DNA from: Paracentrotus lividus
Taxonomy: Eukaryota; Echinodermata; Echinoidea; Camarodonta; Echinidae
Direction of reading: 5' to 3'
DNA: 64,000 nt
NCBI GenBank assembly: GCA_940671915.1
Contig: CALNVZ010002100.1
Coordinates: forward strand, 4,432,720 to 4,496,719
Shown here: piece after piece, positions 14,331-28,126 of the stretch
How the letters are laid out: each line of letters begins with the position of its first letter
Numbering within the stretch: position 1 is the first letter of the stretch
Notes under the pieces: model-generated
What the model was told of the DNA's origin: nothing
Seen by the model: only the letters and a program-made list of their open reading frames with translations
The model's database searches: none
Position numbers and translations under genes: made by a program

Positions 14331-16260
14331 CGGGGGAGAAAAGAAAGTATGGAACGTGATATATAATCTAAAAAGAAGATTTCGTTAAAAAATATATTGC
14401 CATGATTGCCAAACCTCTAATCACCAAACATTGTGCTCATGGTGCTCGGGTTAATACAATTGTGTTGGCATACCAAGAGGTATCACTGCCTATTCATTGC
14501 CCTCGACCGTGAAAATAATTAACTAATTTCATATTTCAGGTTGATTCACATTGATACATCCCCTCTGGGTTTATATGGTGAAACAGTTTTCACAGTTGAG
14601 GGTTTTCGGTACATGTGGTAGGCTTCCAGACAAGGTTATTGGTAGGTTTGAGGTAAAAATGACCCACTTATGAAATGTCTAGAAAATGGAAAATGGAAAA
14701 TAAAGAAATCAAAATAGATTGTGGTCAAATGAAATTGAAAACATTGACACTGAATATAGAATTCAAGTTATTACAGCAAATTATATGAATGGAAAGAAGT
14801 TTGAGATAAGATCAAGTATTTGTGATTGGAAGTAAATAACTATTGAAATGTGTACAGTTTGAAAAGAACTGCAGGTCAGATTTGCAAGATTTCGCCCGAC
14901 TTATCGTATTATTTTACTTAAATGAGTCTCGATTCGTTTGGAATTCGAGCAGTGTGCTCTATATATCGTTTATAAGCTCATAATCTTTCTTTATTCTGTC
15001 CTTTCAGATACTTTTATTCAATTACTTAACTCCGATTAGACGGTCAATTTGAAGAAGCAATGATGTTAACTTGAAAAGCCTTTTTTTTACTGGGGCTACG
15101 GTCATGACGATTGCTCCCTGTTTCTTGAAACGGTTCAATTGTGAATGATTCATAATTATTTGCATGATATGATTATTATTGTCATGTAATAACCGAGGCC
15201 ACATGATGGAACAGTGCCATCAGTTTAAAGAGAAATGGTAAAACGTTTAAATACAGATGTTGTGTCCGTTCATGTTAAAATGATATCTCGGTATGATCGT
15301 TGTATCTTAATCTGGTACAATAATCAATCTTGATGTTTGTTTATTCATTTTTTTTTTTCAATATTCATAATTGTCTAGAAATGAATCCAAACATATAGGG
15401 AAAAGGCAAATTTAAATATATGTGTTCATAACCCCACCCCGAAAAAACCCTAACATAATCGTGAGAAATATAAAAAATTAGTTTGGTTATAACCAAAACC
15501 TTGTTTGCCAACCTTGACAAAATGAATCAACATTATTATTGATTTCATCAATGTTCACAACGCACAAAGCATTATGTTTTTATAATGGTAATTATGGAGA
15601 TGATAACACATTTTGTTTGAAATGAATGCTGTGTTGATTTAATTAGACTCATTCTCTTGATACCTCTTTAAGATATTTTTCTTGTTCTTCTCTTGACTTC
15701 GGAGATCATTGAGATCATTTTCTTTGATGTAGAAATCAGAGTATTATTACAAGTTTAGCATCACCTCATTATGATCATATGATATAGGAAAGGATTATAA
15801 CTCAACAATAACTTGTCTTCATACATATAGGTTTGAGCTAACGATGCATGACTTGCACTTTTATTAAAGTTATCAAGCCGGACGCCAAACCGCTGCCTCT
15901 ACCTATTATCTAAAGATCATCAAGATCATCCCGCATAAGCGCGCGCGAAAGATGACGATACCCTCTCGTCTGCCAAAAGAGGGACCGTCATAATGTTCAG
16001 TGTCAGTTCGCTATCCATACCTTCCAAAGAAACACTTGCCATAGACGTGTGCGGTCTACAAATTACTCTGTTCCAGATTTCTTTGACTCATATTTTGGTG
16101 ATTGACTCATTCCCCGCAAAACATCTCCTACGTAGTGCAATGATTTTGATTTTTTTTTGTCCTGAGCCCGATTCCGGATTGGACTTTGAATATTCTACTG
16201 GTACTTATTTCGTGGAAACTAATCTAGCATTTCAGTTTCGAAGATAGAACGAGCAGCAGC
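14331..16260. other. Upstream region of the SRCR/FN3 gene, no gene recognised
   Basis: No exon is recognised. The last few hundred bases lead into a TATA-like element at 16268 and are the natural place for that gene's regulatory DNA, but I cannot name any factor site with confidence. Confidence 0.45.
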
Positions 16261-16267
16261 GAGAGCG

Positions 16268-16275
16268 TATAAATA
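16268..16275 (+). promoter_or_regulatory. TATA box candidate for the SRCR/FN3 gene
   Basis: TATAAATA lies about 290 bases before the first ATG at 16561. A start of transcription about 30 bases downstream would give a 5' leader of roughly 260 bases. No in-frame coding signal precedes it. Placement is inferred from sequence only. Confidence 0.4.
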
Positions 16276-16560
16276 TAAGATTAGGACTTTGGAAAGTGTT
16301 TCCATTTCAATCGCTCTACGCTGAGAGAAGGAGCTCAATTCAAGATTAATTATTGTCATGATTGTCGTATATTAAACTGATTCGTTACTCACCCTGATTG
16401 TCGTCGCGTTGTTTTTCACCGTTGCTTTTGGAAATTAAAAGGAATATCATTGTTGGTGATCGCTTGATTTGGAACTCTGTTTCATGTTAAAGTAGAAACA
16501 AGAGTTAGAGCATTTTAGTTCAGGCATCAGTTTGGTGTGTGATTAGAAGAGATAAACACG

Positions 16561-17138
16561 ATGGAATTCACACTGATGAGGTGTGGGAGGACTGGCCGGG
16601 ACGCGGCAAACACAAAGTCAAGGACAGAATCGTTACAAACTAAAGTAGTTAAACAGACGTTAATGCCTCTCTTATTGATAATAATGTATTTCATTTCATC
16701 ATGTCATGCTACAGATCCCGGCCAATTGAGATTAATGGGAATGCACATGGTGTGGCATTGTGCAGATGTCATATCGAACTCAATGGGGTCTCATATGTGC
16801 CAGCAGTTGGACAATGTTTGATGGCGATGTCGCCTGCAGACAGCTCGGCTATGAAGGCGTTACGCGTGTCATGCGGGTCACACCGGGCACCGAAGACAAT
16901 CTCAACGTCCAAATCGTCTTAAATGGCACAAACTGTGAGGGAACAGAGTCCCGACTAATAGACTGTGAACATTCGGGATTTGGTAATTTTACGGAGTCAT
17001 GCCATCCGATGACGCTACCTTGGGTGTCGTGTATAGGTGCAGAGATTCCAGAGGTAACAGATGCTGGGGGCAATATGGATCTAGAAACAAGTAATCTTGT
17101 ACCTGTTATGGCTGGAAGAATATTACCGCCTGTCGCAA
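16561..17138 (+). CDS. First exon: signal peptide plus SRCR domain (contains two frameshifts)
   Basis: The ATG at 16561 opens a frame of about 43 residues before a hydrophobic signal segment (LMPLLLIIMYFISS) with a likely cut after SSCHA. A scavenger receptor cysteine-rich domain follows: QLRLMG, NAHG, GIVQMSYRTQWGLICASSW, ACRQLGYEG, NGTNCEG, IDCEH, SCHP, WVSC. Six cysteines remain after WGLIC, matching group A SRCR domains. As written, the frame changes twice near 16735-16765: LMG, then NAHG, then GIVQM lie in three successive frames. A single missing base in a G run (ATGGGAAT) and another near GTGTGG would restore it. The rest is intact to a donor (gtaagc) after 17138, leaving one base to join the next exon. 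SRCR domains bind ligands outside the cell and are expanded in echinoderms. The long stretch before the signal core makes the exact start uncertain. Confidence 0.8.
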
Positions 17139-18121
17139 GTAAGCTATAATTATAACAATATAATCATTAATAGTTGTTATTTATTAAGCGCTTTTACAAA
17201 CAAATTAATATTTTTACAATTTAATTTTCCAAATTAGCACTTTTACAAATTATTAAGTATTTTTATTATGATAATAAAATGATTATTATAGTCACAATTC
17301 AGAAAGATAATGTTTCATTTTGAATATTATGTTTCATATTGAATATGCAGGTACTCTTTGAAATAGAGTTTCATCTAGCAAGCATCTTCTTACGAATCAC
17401 TTTCTATATGAACTCAGAATTTTTTCTTTGATCATCATTAAAAGAAAACAAAAACAAAAATATAGAGGAAACGGGAGAAAGTTTTGCAAGCTTCATGATT
17501 TCCCGTAATGTTAAGACCATTTCCGATGGATATGTTGAATGAAATAATTATAATTTCTACTGAAATTCCCCACCATGTATTAATTGTTTCTGTTTCGATT
17601 TCGCAAGAATTTCCTCATGTGATGTTGGTTGATAAGAAATAATTGATAAGACAAATGTTATATATATTTAATATAATAAATCATGGCATATCCTTTCGCA
17701 CTTAAATTGTTCAGATCTTGAGAATTTCAAGGAGATGGGTAATTTACTAAAAATAGTAATGTTACAACATACCTTTACCACAAGATACAAAATTGTTTCC
17801 AGTATAAGTCTTGAAGAAAAAAAATAAACACGTTTATAAAGAAAGAAATGCTGAGTTATGCTGAAATATTTATATTACGAGTTACAGCCAATATTGCACG
17901 AATTGAAGATGAGTGCAATATTGGCCCTAATGAGTGGAATATATTGGTATTCCATGAAGTACAGCCATCCAATATCATTATTATTATCTATGCCTATTAT
18001 TCAGAATTCATAAACTGAAAAACAGCACTTAATTTTGACCGGAATCTGGCATAATATTGCACGGCTAAAACGCCCTAAATAAATTTAGATAATAATGTAG
18101 CTTGCTTTCCCCCCCATTTAG

Positions 18122-18291
18122 CTGAACCAGTAATAGAAGCATTGCCTGCCATATCAATACGGAATGTTGGTCATGATAGTGTATCTCTGAGTTGGTTAGA
18201 CTGGTATGATAGACTTCGAGCCAGCGATCCCAGAGCTTATCGTGTTCGCATCCTCATCAAATACCGACGCGTGCAGGTTCCAGGAGTGGAG
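18122..18291 (+). CDS. FN3 domain 1, first half (exon 2 of SRCR/FN3 gene)
   Basis: The acceptor is tttag before 18122 and the donor gtacgg follows 18291. The two leading bases complete a Thr codon with the base left by exon 1. The protein reads EPVIEALPAISIRN, then VSLSWLDW with the FN3 core Trp, then YRVRILIKYRR. It is joined in phase 0 to the exon at 18826. The phase 1 entry is typical of extracellular modules. Confidence 0.8.
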
Positions 18292-18825
18292 GTACGGAGA
18301 GAATTTATTCAAATAAAATAAACATTTAAAATGATATGAAATAACAAAACAATAATCCTAAAGTGGTAATTGCTAAGATATACTTCCAAAAGTTAAGCTC
18401 GGCGTTATGTATGGGGCCAAATGGAATTGACCGTTCCTATTGAATTAACTAGTGGGCTGGTTGTTGAACTAAAATGAACGATTCCCATATTCATATTTTT
18501 GCCATTTCTGGATCAAATTTGCCATAAGAAATTGTGAATGTATTCAAATTCAGAAATTTGAGATCGTAATATCCACTCAATTTCGATCCACCTTGACAAA
18601 GTAAATCAAAGAACCACCTCTCCAATGTATCTCTTTATAAATGGTCCCGAAATAACCCTCCTGAAATAGTCGTTGGAGCTTGTGAAACTGAGTGACTGAA
18701 CTAAAAAAAATCAAAATCATTGGTTGTACTCGAATAGTGTAAATCAAAATTAATGCATAATCATGTTTTAGTCATTGAGCGGAGGACAAGTAAAATGTTT
18801 AATTCTCGTATTTTTCTCCATACAG

Positions 18826-19006
18826 AGCACGGAGAACTACACGCTAGCTGCAGAGGTTCCGACATATTGGACCGATCAGACAATCAGGGGGCTCGAACCC
18901 TTGACCGCCTACGAGTTCATAGTCGAGTCCGTACGTCTCTCCATATTCGGCGGAGAAGTGATCGAGCCACCAAGTGCACCCGTCTACGTTCGGACTGTTT
19001 GCGGTG
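18826..19006 (+). CDS. FN3 domain 1, second half (exon 3)
   Basis: The acceptor is tacag before 18826 and the donor gtaagg follows 19006. It encodes STENYTLAAEVP, the FN3 'tyrosine corner' LEPLTAYEFIVESV, and ends in VYVRTVCGG. One base is left over, so the exon ends in phase 1 as expected for an FN3 module. With the 18122 exon it makes one complete FN3 domain of about 110 residues. Confidence 0.8.
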
Positions 19007-19353
19007 GTAAGGCTTCTTAAAATATTCAAGAAAAACGAGGAAGGAGGGAGATCGATTTCATTTATTTTATTTCATAAAGTTACAAGTATTAGTTTATTGC
19101 CTGAAGGTGAATCTTTCGATGTAAACACATTTTTCATATAATTTGTATAATTATTTTTTTACACTTTCACTTTTAATTCGTATTGGTAGTAACTTAAACG
19201 TGGAATACATTTTGTAATCGCACAAACAATAATATTGGGAAATGCTTTAATATTAAACAATTCAACAAGAGGATAATGGATGTAAGATAATAAAGATATA
19301 TTTCAAAATGAATACAAAAAGATAGCAATATCATTTGATGTATGAAGGATACC

Positions 19354-19485
19354 CAGTGGCGGATGCAGGATTTCAGGATGGGGGGGGGGGGTGCCGCCGA
19401 AATTTTCTGATTTTAACATGTACAGTCAATGAGTGGTTTTCAAATTGTAGGGGTAGTCCCGTGCGCCCGCCTGGATCCGCCACTG
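19354..19485. mobile_element. hAT-like MITE with CAGTGGCGGAT termini
   Basis: The left end cagtggcggatgcagg faces the right end ctggatccgccactg, 132 bases in all. A short duplicated flank (ggatacc) is visible on both sides. CAGTGGCGGATCCAG termini are typical of small hAT-related elements. It lies in the intron between FN3 domains 1 and 2. The internal G12 run makes the exact length uncertain. Confidence 0.75.
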
Positions 19486-19555
19486 GATACCTGCTAATTT
19501 ATTGTTTTCTGGAAAAGTTTGAACTAAAACCTTTAAATCATGGTTAAACTCCCAG

Positions 19556-19876
19556 GTCCACCTCCTATCCGGCATCTTCACGTTGAATCTCCGACGACAA
19601 CGCAACAGTCCTGCATGTACGCTGGACCATGCCAATCAACAGTGGATTTTCCAGATGATTACCAGGTGGAATACAGGCAGGAAGAACGTAGATCAATGCG
19701 AGACATCACTTCTTCGAGCCAGATACACAGATTAAGAGTTGCTGGAGCGACAACCAAGACACATCATATCCTAACGGGCTTGCAACCCTACTCAACGTAT
19801 ACTATCTTTGTATCAGCTAGAAACCAGTTTGGAAGAAGCAGGAAAATCAACGCCACAAAGACTACAGCTGAAACAG
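19556..19876 (+). CDS. FN3 domain 2 (exon 4), with a compensated double frameshift
   Basis: The acceptor is cccag before 19556 and the donor gtttgt follows 19876. The exon starts with two bases and ends with one (phase 1 to phase 1). It begins PPPIRHLHVESPTTT and ends LTGLQPYSTYTIFVSARNQF, the FN3 tyrosine corner. Between about 19590 and 19640 the expected strand with the core Trp (VLHVRWTMPINSGF) is read in the next frame. One missing base near 19597 and one extra T in the tttt near 19637 cancel out, so the frame stays open but about 15 residues are garbled. Confidence 0.75.
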
Positions 19877-22219
19877 GTTTGTTAAAGAAAGAAAAGAAAA
19901 AAAGAATGCTTGAAATTTGTCATTGGTCCTTAACAAACTGAATGATTTAACCTTTAGAAACACTCAACGGCGTTTCTCTTGGGGTTGGTTTTCAAATTAG
20001 ATTAGGCTCGAGAAAAAGGGATATTATTTTCCCTACTTGATGCCATTTATATTTCATTCACCCATTATCCCCATTTTTGCAGAACAAAATTCGAAACATC
20101 CACAGTGCATTCAGACAGTATACATTCGAATGGATATAAATGTACTAAACAGTCTCTTTAACCAACATCAATTGGATCCTTCACCCAGAGACCACACATT
20201 TTGTCACCAAACTATAGTAAATAATGAGCATGGTTAATCACCATGAACATGACACGTAAACAAGTTGCATTTGGGGTTTCCCTTTTCGGTCACGTGGGTA
20301 TGTTATTGTCAGTGTTGACATTTACACAAAGGTGTGCAGTACATCGGAATATAATTCTTTATCCGTAGATAGAGAGAAATTTCATCATCAAATTTCTGCC
20401 AGGTAAGCCAGAGGTTTGGGTGAACTTCCAAAATAACGCCAAAATAAAATTCATTATAACTTATATTCCTCAGAAGGATTATAAGAGCTGATAGTATCAA
20501 CCTATGGCTCTGAAGTTACTTACGATAAACGAAGATGATGAATGAATGCTGATATTATTTTGAATAAAGGCAACGGAAAATTCTAATTAATAAATATGTC
20601 CTGTCTATGAGGTCTGACAGATGTTTGGAATCACACTCTGGATGAAGAAGTAAAATTATTTTCAATTACCATAATCATTGATTTGACAATTTCAATTTTT
20701 AACCTTGACCAATTATGATTTTCATTTTGAGCTTTAAACCAGACTAATATCGTGCATTGACTTGGTGCGTGGAGGTGTATGGAAGTTGCAATATTACAAA
20801 GTAAAGTGGATAGGACTAAATCCTTTCATCACCTCAGCGAAAGTAGAACTTGTAGTATGTGTGGTTTCGATTTCCAAATACCAAATATATATTCATATAT
20901 TTTTATTGGCAATGACAATGCAAGAGTCACATTGAAAATATTTTCATAGACGAAAGTGAAGCTTTGTTTTATGGACGATAAATCTCACTTATAACTGGTC
21001 AAAAAGAACATAGGGCTACAGCTTATATTAATGTGCCATCCTTAACCACTGACAATGAGTCATCACTCATGTATTAATCTCACGCCATGATCTATCTATA
21101 GACTGTCAAGAGCTCTTCAAGTTTATTTTGGTCATAGATGAAGTTTTTATGAGGATGAGGTAGCGAAATGAAATAGCCATGATGAAACATCGGATAGAAA
21201 GATTGCATGTTACAATCAACCTTTAAATGTAGCCATCTGTCATCATATCTCGTGATATATACTTGAATTGTCAGCGTCTATCTTTCTGTCAACATTCAAA
21301 TATCCTCTATGACATACCAAGTTCTCTCGCGATGAAACATGGCTCCCGCAAATTGGTTACCAGGGAAAACGAGAGCGAGCATAAACTATTCACAACATAC
21401 AAAATAAGAGAAAATTCGACGACAAAAATATATGTAGATATACATGTACAGTAGATATGTAACGCAAAAACTCCATTTGAGTTAGAGAGTTTCTTTAGAT
21501 TTTTTTTCTTTCGATTTGACACATATATGCAGCTAAATTCTTTTCTCACAAAAGTATTGAAAGGTGTATTTTTTTGGAAGGGGGGGGGTGGGTAGGGTGG
21601 GGGAGGGAGGGGTTGTGGTTACACTTTTGTGAGTCACGGACGCAAGTATTCAAAAGAAAATGTATTTTCTCGACGAATGTCTTTAGATTATTTTCTCGCT
21701 GACTGTAATATCGTACAGGTAAAGGGAGCCTACAAGATTCTATCAATGAGTAAAATTTGTTATTAATGTTCGAGGAATTGCGTGTTACACATAATTTAGA
21801 TGTTATCTATAATTACCGTCTCTGAATGGTTTGGAAAGATGATGATTCGCAGACGCGGGAGTTGCCAACTCAACCATCATCTGATATTGTTGACTTTCAC
21901 GCACACACTGGAAGCAGTTGAAGTTCAAGACACTTATCTTCTGTGATGCAATTATCAAATTATCCCCTTCACGGGCTAGACAAATGTATTTTGTTACTGG
22001 TGGATGGTCTATTAATCATCCCCGAGTAACAAATGAAAGTGCGTCCAGCTCTACGCAGTGATGCTCTTTACTTCTATGGTGAAGAACCGTTAACAGTATA
22101 TCAATACGTCCCAAAATTACGACCAATGGGTAGTTTTGCAGAGTATCATTATAATCATGATAATAATTATTTAATTTTTGTTGTGCTATTTTCTGCATAT
22201 TCTTCAAATCTTATTCTAG
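19877..22219 (+). other. Intron between FN3 domains 2 and 3
   Basis: A phase 1 intron. No exon is recognised inside. A G-rich stretch occurs at 21580-21613. Short open frames here have no family signature. Confidence 0.5.
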
Positions 22220-22491
22220 TTCCGTCAGATATACCCACCAACATCAACACACAACTTTCAAATCAGAACTCGCTGAAGATGACGTGGGACCCACCATCCT
22301 GTGGTTGCGGGCGGTGGTCATATCTTAACGTATGCTTACATGCTGATCGATATCGACACGGACAGCGTTGTCCATAGAGGAAGCACTCGAAGAGAGTTCA
22401 TCGTCCTCCGGTGCGATTTATCGAAGGTACAAGTTTTGGTGGCAGCGACAGAACGATCGAGGAGTCGGTCCTTCGCGATGTCAGACATCCT
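22220..22491 (+). CDS. FN3 domain 3 (exon 5), one frameshift, 3' border unresolved
   Basis: The acceptor is ttctag before 22220; two bases complete the codon left by exon 4. The protein starts VPSDIPTNINTQLSNQ, then LKMTWDPPSCG with the FN3 Trp. It continues in another frame as GGGHILTYAYMLIDID, then REFIVLRCDLS and VQVLVAATERSRSRS. The switch near 22297-22305 needs one base removed or two added in a G-rich run. The frame meets TGA at 22493, which overlaps a possible donor (gtgaac) after 22491. I cannot tell whether the protein ends here or splices on. Confidence 0.6.
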
Positions 22492-22495
22492 GTGA

Positions 22496-24861
22496 ACCCA
22501 ATATCCTGCATAGTAAGTCCATCTACCTTACCACTCAATGATTAGAGCTGACAGATGCCCTTTAACATAAAAGAGATACAATCAATCTTACGATCGAGAG
22601 TAACTCTTAGTAACGGTTTGTGAGATTGATCTACCTTTTATGTTACATGGCAAGAAAGTACTGGGAATCAAATGAGTTACATGTATTGCAAATACCCAGG
22701 AGAACACACAAACAATGGCCCGTATTCAAAAGAATTACTAAGTAAAGCCATACCTTAATCTGTGGTTTGTAATGAGTTGGTGGACCATACTCGAACAGTA
22801 GATGTTCGATGTATAATGTTGGTACTGAACTGTTAAAAAGACTCTGGGAATGATAAGTGCAAAAAGTTTTCGTAACCTTAAAGCATGATTCTCAGAATCC
22901 ATAAACGTGTAAGAACGTAACTCGTAACGGATTTGTCAAATTTGGCTAACCATAGTTGCATACAGATTAAGAAGCTGTGACTTACTTAATACACCTTTTT
23001 TATACGGCCCCATATGATTAGAGCTGACAGAATGTATTTGCAATACACGAGTTTACATATATTGCAAACACCCGAGGAGAACATCAAGACAATCATATTT
23101 TTATTGTGAAAGAAACGATTGGGAATACATTGGAGAAGGACACGATCGACATTGAAGGTGACATTGGCAAAGACACAAAACACAGTAAGAACTTAGAACA
23201 ATAGAAATTGAAGATAACAGGACTGAATTGGTGGACGAAAAGGGGGCCATGCGAAATTTGAGTGATTTCTTTATGCATTTCAAAGATCTACGTAAGACAA
23301 TGAACTTAGTTTCTCTGATTATACAATACCATCTGTGATTTTCTTTCTACTACTACCTTCAAATTTAGATTTCTAGAAATACTGGTCAAAAGAAGGAAAT
23401 AGGGTGAAAGTCAAATCTTAACTCAAACACATCTTGTTTGCTTTTGACTATAAACGTCCAATTTCCTAGTCCTCCAAACCCCATCTCCTTTCAATGTCTG
23501 TTCCGCTGTCTGGCTTGGGGCGCTGAACTTCACCCCTTCCTTCTGTTTTCGTCTCCGCAAAACCCTTGGAGGAAATGAAAAATTGGTTTGATTTGATAGA
23601 TAAAAAGCTATCTGACCATAAGGGGACATCCTATCAAAGAGTCTAGCCTATGATACATGACACAAAGTAGATGACATCCCTCTGTCGTGAATATAATGTC
23701 TTGACTATTTATTATACTTTTGTCATTATAATTGTCAGATTAGATTTTTCCGCAATGATAAACTTACTATACCAGAAGCATTGGAATCTAGCTATCGTAA
23801 CAAATCAAAAGTATTTGAGGCCATTAAAACATATTTAAATGGAATACATAACAAGCAACTGACTTACCATTTTTCCTGAATGTATCAAGTAACTAATGGA
23901 CATCATGATTGTATATCTTTATGTATTTTTTGAAGACTAGTTATACAGTGTGCTTCAAAATTCTATAAATGTGGCAATTGAGCCAAAGAAATTTGAATCA
24001 CACGTATTTCTGAGATCATGAAATTTTGTTGACCCGACTTGCACTTTTTGAGTCCACGTAGTCAAGACTGTTAGGTGATTAACGATGATTCAGGAGACAT
24101 GATCCGATATTTCCCTCAAAAACACTACAGCATTTTGATGAAATTAGTTCTGATCGTACCCCCTTTTCTTTTCGAAAGACAACCAGAGCCTTGGTGTCTT
24201 TTCCACCACATCCTTTCAAAAGAAACGAATTTTGTAAATGAATTATAATGAATTATAATCATAATTAAAATCATATAATTATACCGTCATGTCTCGCGTT
24301 TTCAGCGGTGACTCCATTTCCTATATATGAGAGTATTATTTTAATTGATTTATTAACCTTCACAAAAGTATAAAGCCTAAGTAATTGTCATCCTAGGTGA
24401 CTTCGTAATCCTAAAGCTTTTTTAAGCTATATTATTAATACATTTTTCAATAGTTTCGACACGATTATGACTGTGGACGAAAAATACAGACAGCGACAAT
24501 TACGTACAGATATATTATCTTTTGTAGATAAATCCTATGCATTGATATGGCATTAAGTACTAAAAGTCAAATAATTTATGTGGATTCGTATTCACGGGAA
24601 TCGGGACAAAATCGGGTTTTGGATTATTCAATGCATTGGCCATGAAGGACACAACCTAGGAAAGAAGGGTAAATTCTCAGCGAAAGAATAGTTTTTAGGA
24701 GTTAAAAAGGGATGTATTTTTGCGAATTATTTTCCTTATCGAATCTATTAGGATCGTATTAGAAGCCATATCAACCTCAGGAACAAATGATAATTTTTGC
24801 TTAACCGCCGTTACTTTTGTATCAGAAAAAAAAACATCACAGAACAGGGGCCGACAAAAAA

Positions 24862-24892
<31 letters not shown>

Positions 24893-27800
24893 GAAAAGAA
24901 AGATAACGTTGTGATTTCAAGGCATGTTTTTGGACGTATAACTAGAAAGTTGTATTCATAAATGGAATTGAAAGCCAATTATTCGTTCGCTGTCACTCCT
25001 TCCTACCCCCTATATACCAACAACCCTACCTCCAGAAACTTAAAACACATTCAATCGTGCTTAGTGTAGAATACAAGAGTGAGAAACGGGAAACATTTTT
25101 TTTTACCACTAATGATACGGCAGTAAAATGACTCACAAGAATGACTATGTGAATTAGTTTTATGTCGTATCATGGCAACTGTGGCAACCGTTCTCTCTTT
25201 ATAATAGTCTAGAGAACTTCCGCCTTCTGAAAACAGAACAGCGGTGAAATATTGTGATAAAACAAATCTTTAAGTAAACTTTGACAGATTCATTTGTGAC
25301 AGTCGTTTTAAACAAGCTTAATTTCACAAATAGTATAATGCCGGCAAATTTGAAGTGGAACGACATTCAGAAATGTTCTTACGTATTATTTTCATATTGT
25401 ATGATAATTTTAATTTCTATTTTCAGCACTGATTAATTCGTTTATTTTACCTGACTGCTAAGATTTCGATTGCATGTTTACAAGGATAGATTCGTATAAA
25501 GTAAGTCTGTAAGTGGGCCTCTGGCTTTGACCAAGTTACGTGACCACTGCTCTTCCAACGACCCATCACGTCTCCTAAATTGATTCTTTATAACATTTGC
25601 TTGAAATACAGACGTCTTATTTTTTACTTTCGAACTATTTTGTATAGAACTGATTTGAAATTGGCACGCATGTTCTAGTTCTGTCCTCGACCTCTTGCCT
25701 ATCATAATCTAGCACGTGTAGTGATAGCTATAGGCTTGTCAGTTAGGATGGCGGAGATGAAAACTTTGCATCGAAAGATTTCCTGAAATTCAAATAAATA
25801 GGACAGCTAAGGAAATTAAAGAGGTCATTGCAGACGTTCCGTTTGATTTGGACACTGGGTAAATCCGTAAACGAATGCTTTTCATCAGGGGGGGATGTTA
25901 CATAATAATACAAAGCGCCATCCCCCCCTGATGAATAGAAATCGCAAATGGATTTACGCCAGTGGATTTGGACTAGCTGACACCCTTTTCCGTATCGCTC
26001 ATGATGTGCCAGACAGCTTCTTATCTATTTTTGAACATTAATGTCAATTCTTGAACTAGCATCTTGTACAAATGTTGTAAATGGCTCCAATGCCAGATCG
26101 AATGATGCTTGCCTGGATTCTTTTGGTCCCTTGACTAGGACTGCAATGTGACCCATTGAGATGGGAAAGCAAACTTTGAATGTGCTGTATTATGAAAAGT
26201 GGCATGAATAGAAAATGTAATACCAGACAACCAAACAAGATTGCAAAAAAAAACCCCCAAAAAACCTCTTATAAAGAAGCTCTTATGAAGAAGCTGCAAC
26301 AGGGAGAAGGGGTTAAAGCTATACCATTTTACTTCGCGGTGGGTACTTTAAAGTCCGATAATTACATTTACTTAATTATACAACTGTTTTAACAATAGTC
26401 TATCTTTTACATAATGGAGATTATGATTTTGAACTTATTTCAAGCTAACTTCGAGACTTAAAGTTATGACTCATAAAATTCTGCCCCCAGACGACTTACG
26501 TCACAATTATCACCCACAAACCATAGGCAAAGAGGGGCACAATCTAGCAACTTATCTAATTAGAGACAAGTAGGCCGATGATCAGACAGATATGTGGTTT
26601 CTTGAAATAAGACTTGAAATTCGTATTATGGGTAATGCTACCATGTTACCTTTGAATAATAAGCAATATGGGCGGATGGAAGACGTCAACATCTCACTAA
26701 ATTTGGTAGTACGTCATTAAACAAAGAATAGCTGCACGTGTTTTTTTTTAAATTATTACTAATGGGTCTAACAAAGAAATTTATATGGAGACTATTACGT
26801 CAGACCATCCATAAATAAACAGTTTTCAAACCAAAATGGCGGGGCAGTATAGATCCAGGAATATTTGAATTCTCGTCACCGAATGATCTGAATCTATTTG
26901 TCTCATTACCATTACACCACAATTACACCAAATTTAATTTGGAAATAATAAAATAAAGTTTGCGATAAAGATAAAGGAGGTTGCCATTCAAATGCTTTTC
27001 ATTTTGATTTATTCTGTTTCGTGTTTAGAATGCTTTGCTCTTGTTACCTTTGCCAACACTATCCTCGTCTCGGTAACAAGTAGATTACTCAATAATGACC
27101 GGAAATTATAAATTTGAACGGTCGATGAAATATGAACATTTTCTCCTGCAACAAAGACCTTACAATTAATTTGCAAAAAAATTCCTCTACATGCAACACT
27201 TTCCTTCTCATTCTAAAGTGAAAAATAGATTAAAAAACCATAGCATATTGGAGTGCCTTATAGAATGAAAACATTCCGTTTGACAGCACTTTCATGTACA
27301 TGTATTTCATTGGAAGAAAATATCTACCTTCTGCTAATTTTAGTCCATTTACTGCAGAAATTAGGCTTACGTCCTAAATTTAATAATAATGCACACCTAT
27401 AATTCTTCAGATCTGCCGAAATATAAACCTTCGTAGCCATCCTAATATTCACTCCATGCACCTTAGCAAGATTATTCACCCAATTGGCTAGCACCCTAAT
27501 TTTTTTCACAGGTTTTTCCGAAAAAAAAGTTTCCTCTGCTCATAGGCCTAGATCAAGGCCCCGACCAAACTTTGTGACAAATCCCTTCCCCGGAAACTCT
27601 CCATTATTGCCTTCTCCTTAACAAACGTTGGAGCCTGTCGAAAGCTAAAAGCTGGTTCCCTGTGCACCTCTTATTATAGTATTACGAAGGATATTAGATT
27701 AAGAGGGAAATACAATGAAATATATCCCACGATTTAGTACTTAATTAATTAATAATGAATAATAAATTAATGAATTACTATTACATGTAAATTCTAATTA

Positions 27801-28126
27801 TTGTTGCGTCATTAAAATGACTGGTAACTACATTCTCAAGACAGAGTCGCAAGATGTAATGGGCAATACTGATCGTATGGAAGTTGAATATATCGTACTT
27901 ATTACATTACTTTCCAGTTTTTCGTTATCCATTCTCGAACTATTATTCCCTCCTTTATATTCATTCTTTCTGTAATTCCCCGCTAACATTTCTTTATATC
28001 ATACGCGCTCTTCCACATCGTCCTCGTTATCTGACTTATTATTTTTTTTGTATTCCCCCCATTTTTTTTGTATAGATTCCAAATTTTCAGTTTCAATAAA
28101 TTTATTTTATTTAATTTGATTTGTAG
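22496..28126 (+). other. Long stretch between the FN3 exons and the protease exons
   Basis: No exon is recognised. It contains repeat-like DNA at 22700-22980 distantly related to the cccgtattcac fold-back at 42549, an A-rich tract at 24856-24900, and the fold-back at 25853. If the protease is fused to the SRCR/FN3 gene, this is intron; otherwise it is intergenic and should hide the protease's first exon. Confidence 0.45.
25853..25964. mobile_element. Short palindromic MITE
   Basis: The termini cactgggtaaatcc and ggatttacgccagtg are inverted copies. A stronger inner hairpin pairs catcagggggggatg with catccccccctgatg. It is 112 bases long and non-coding. Confidence 0.75.
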
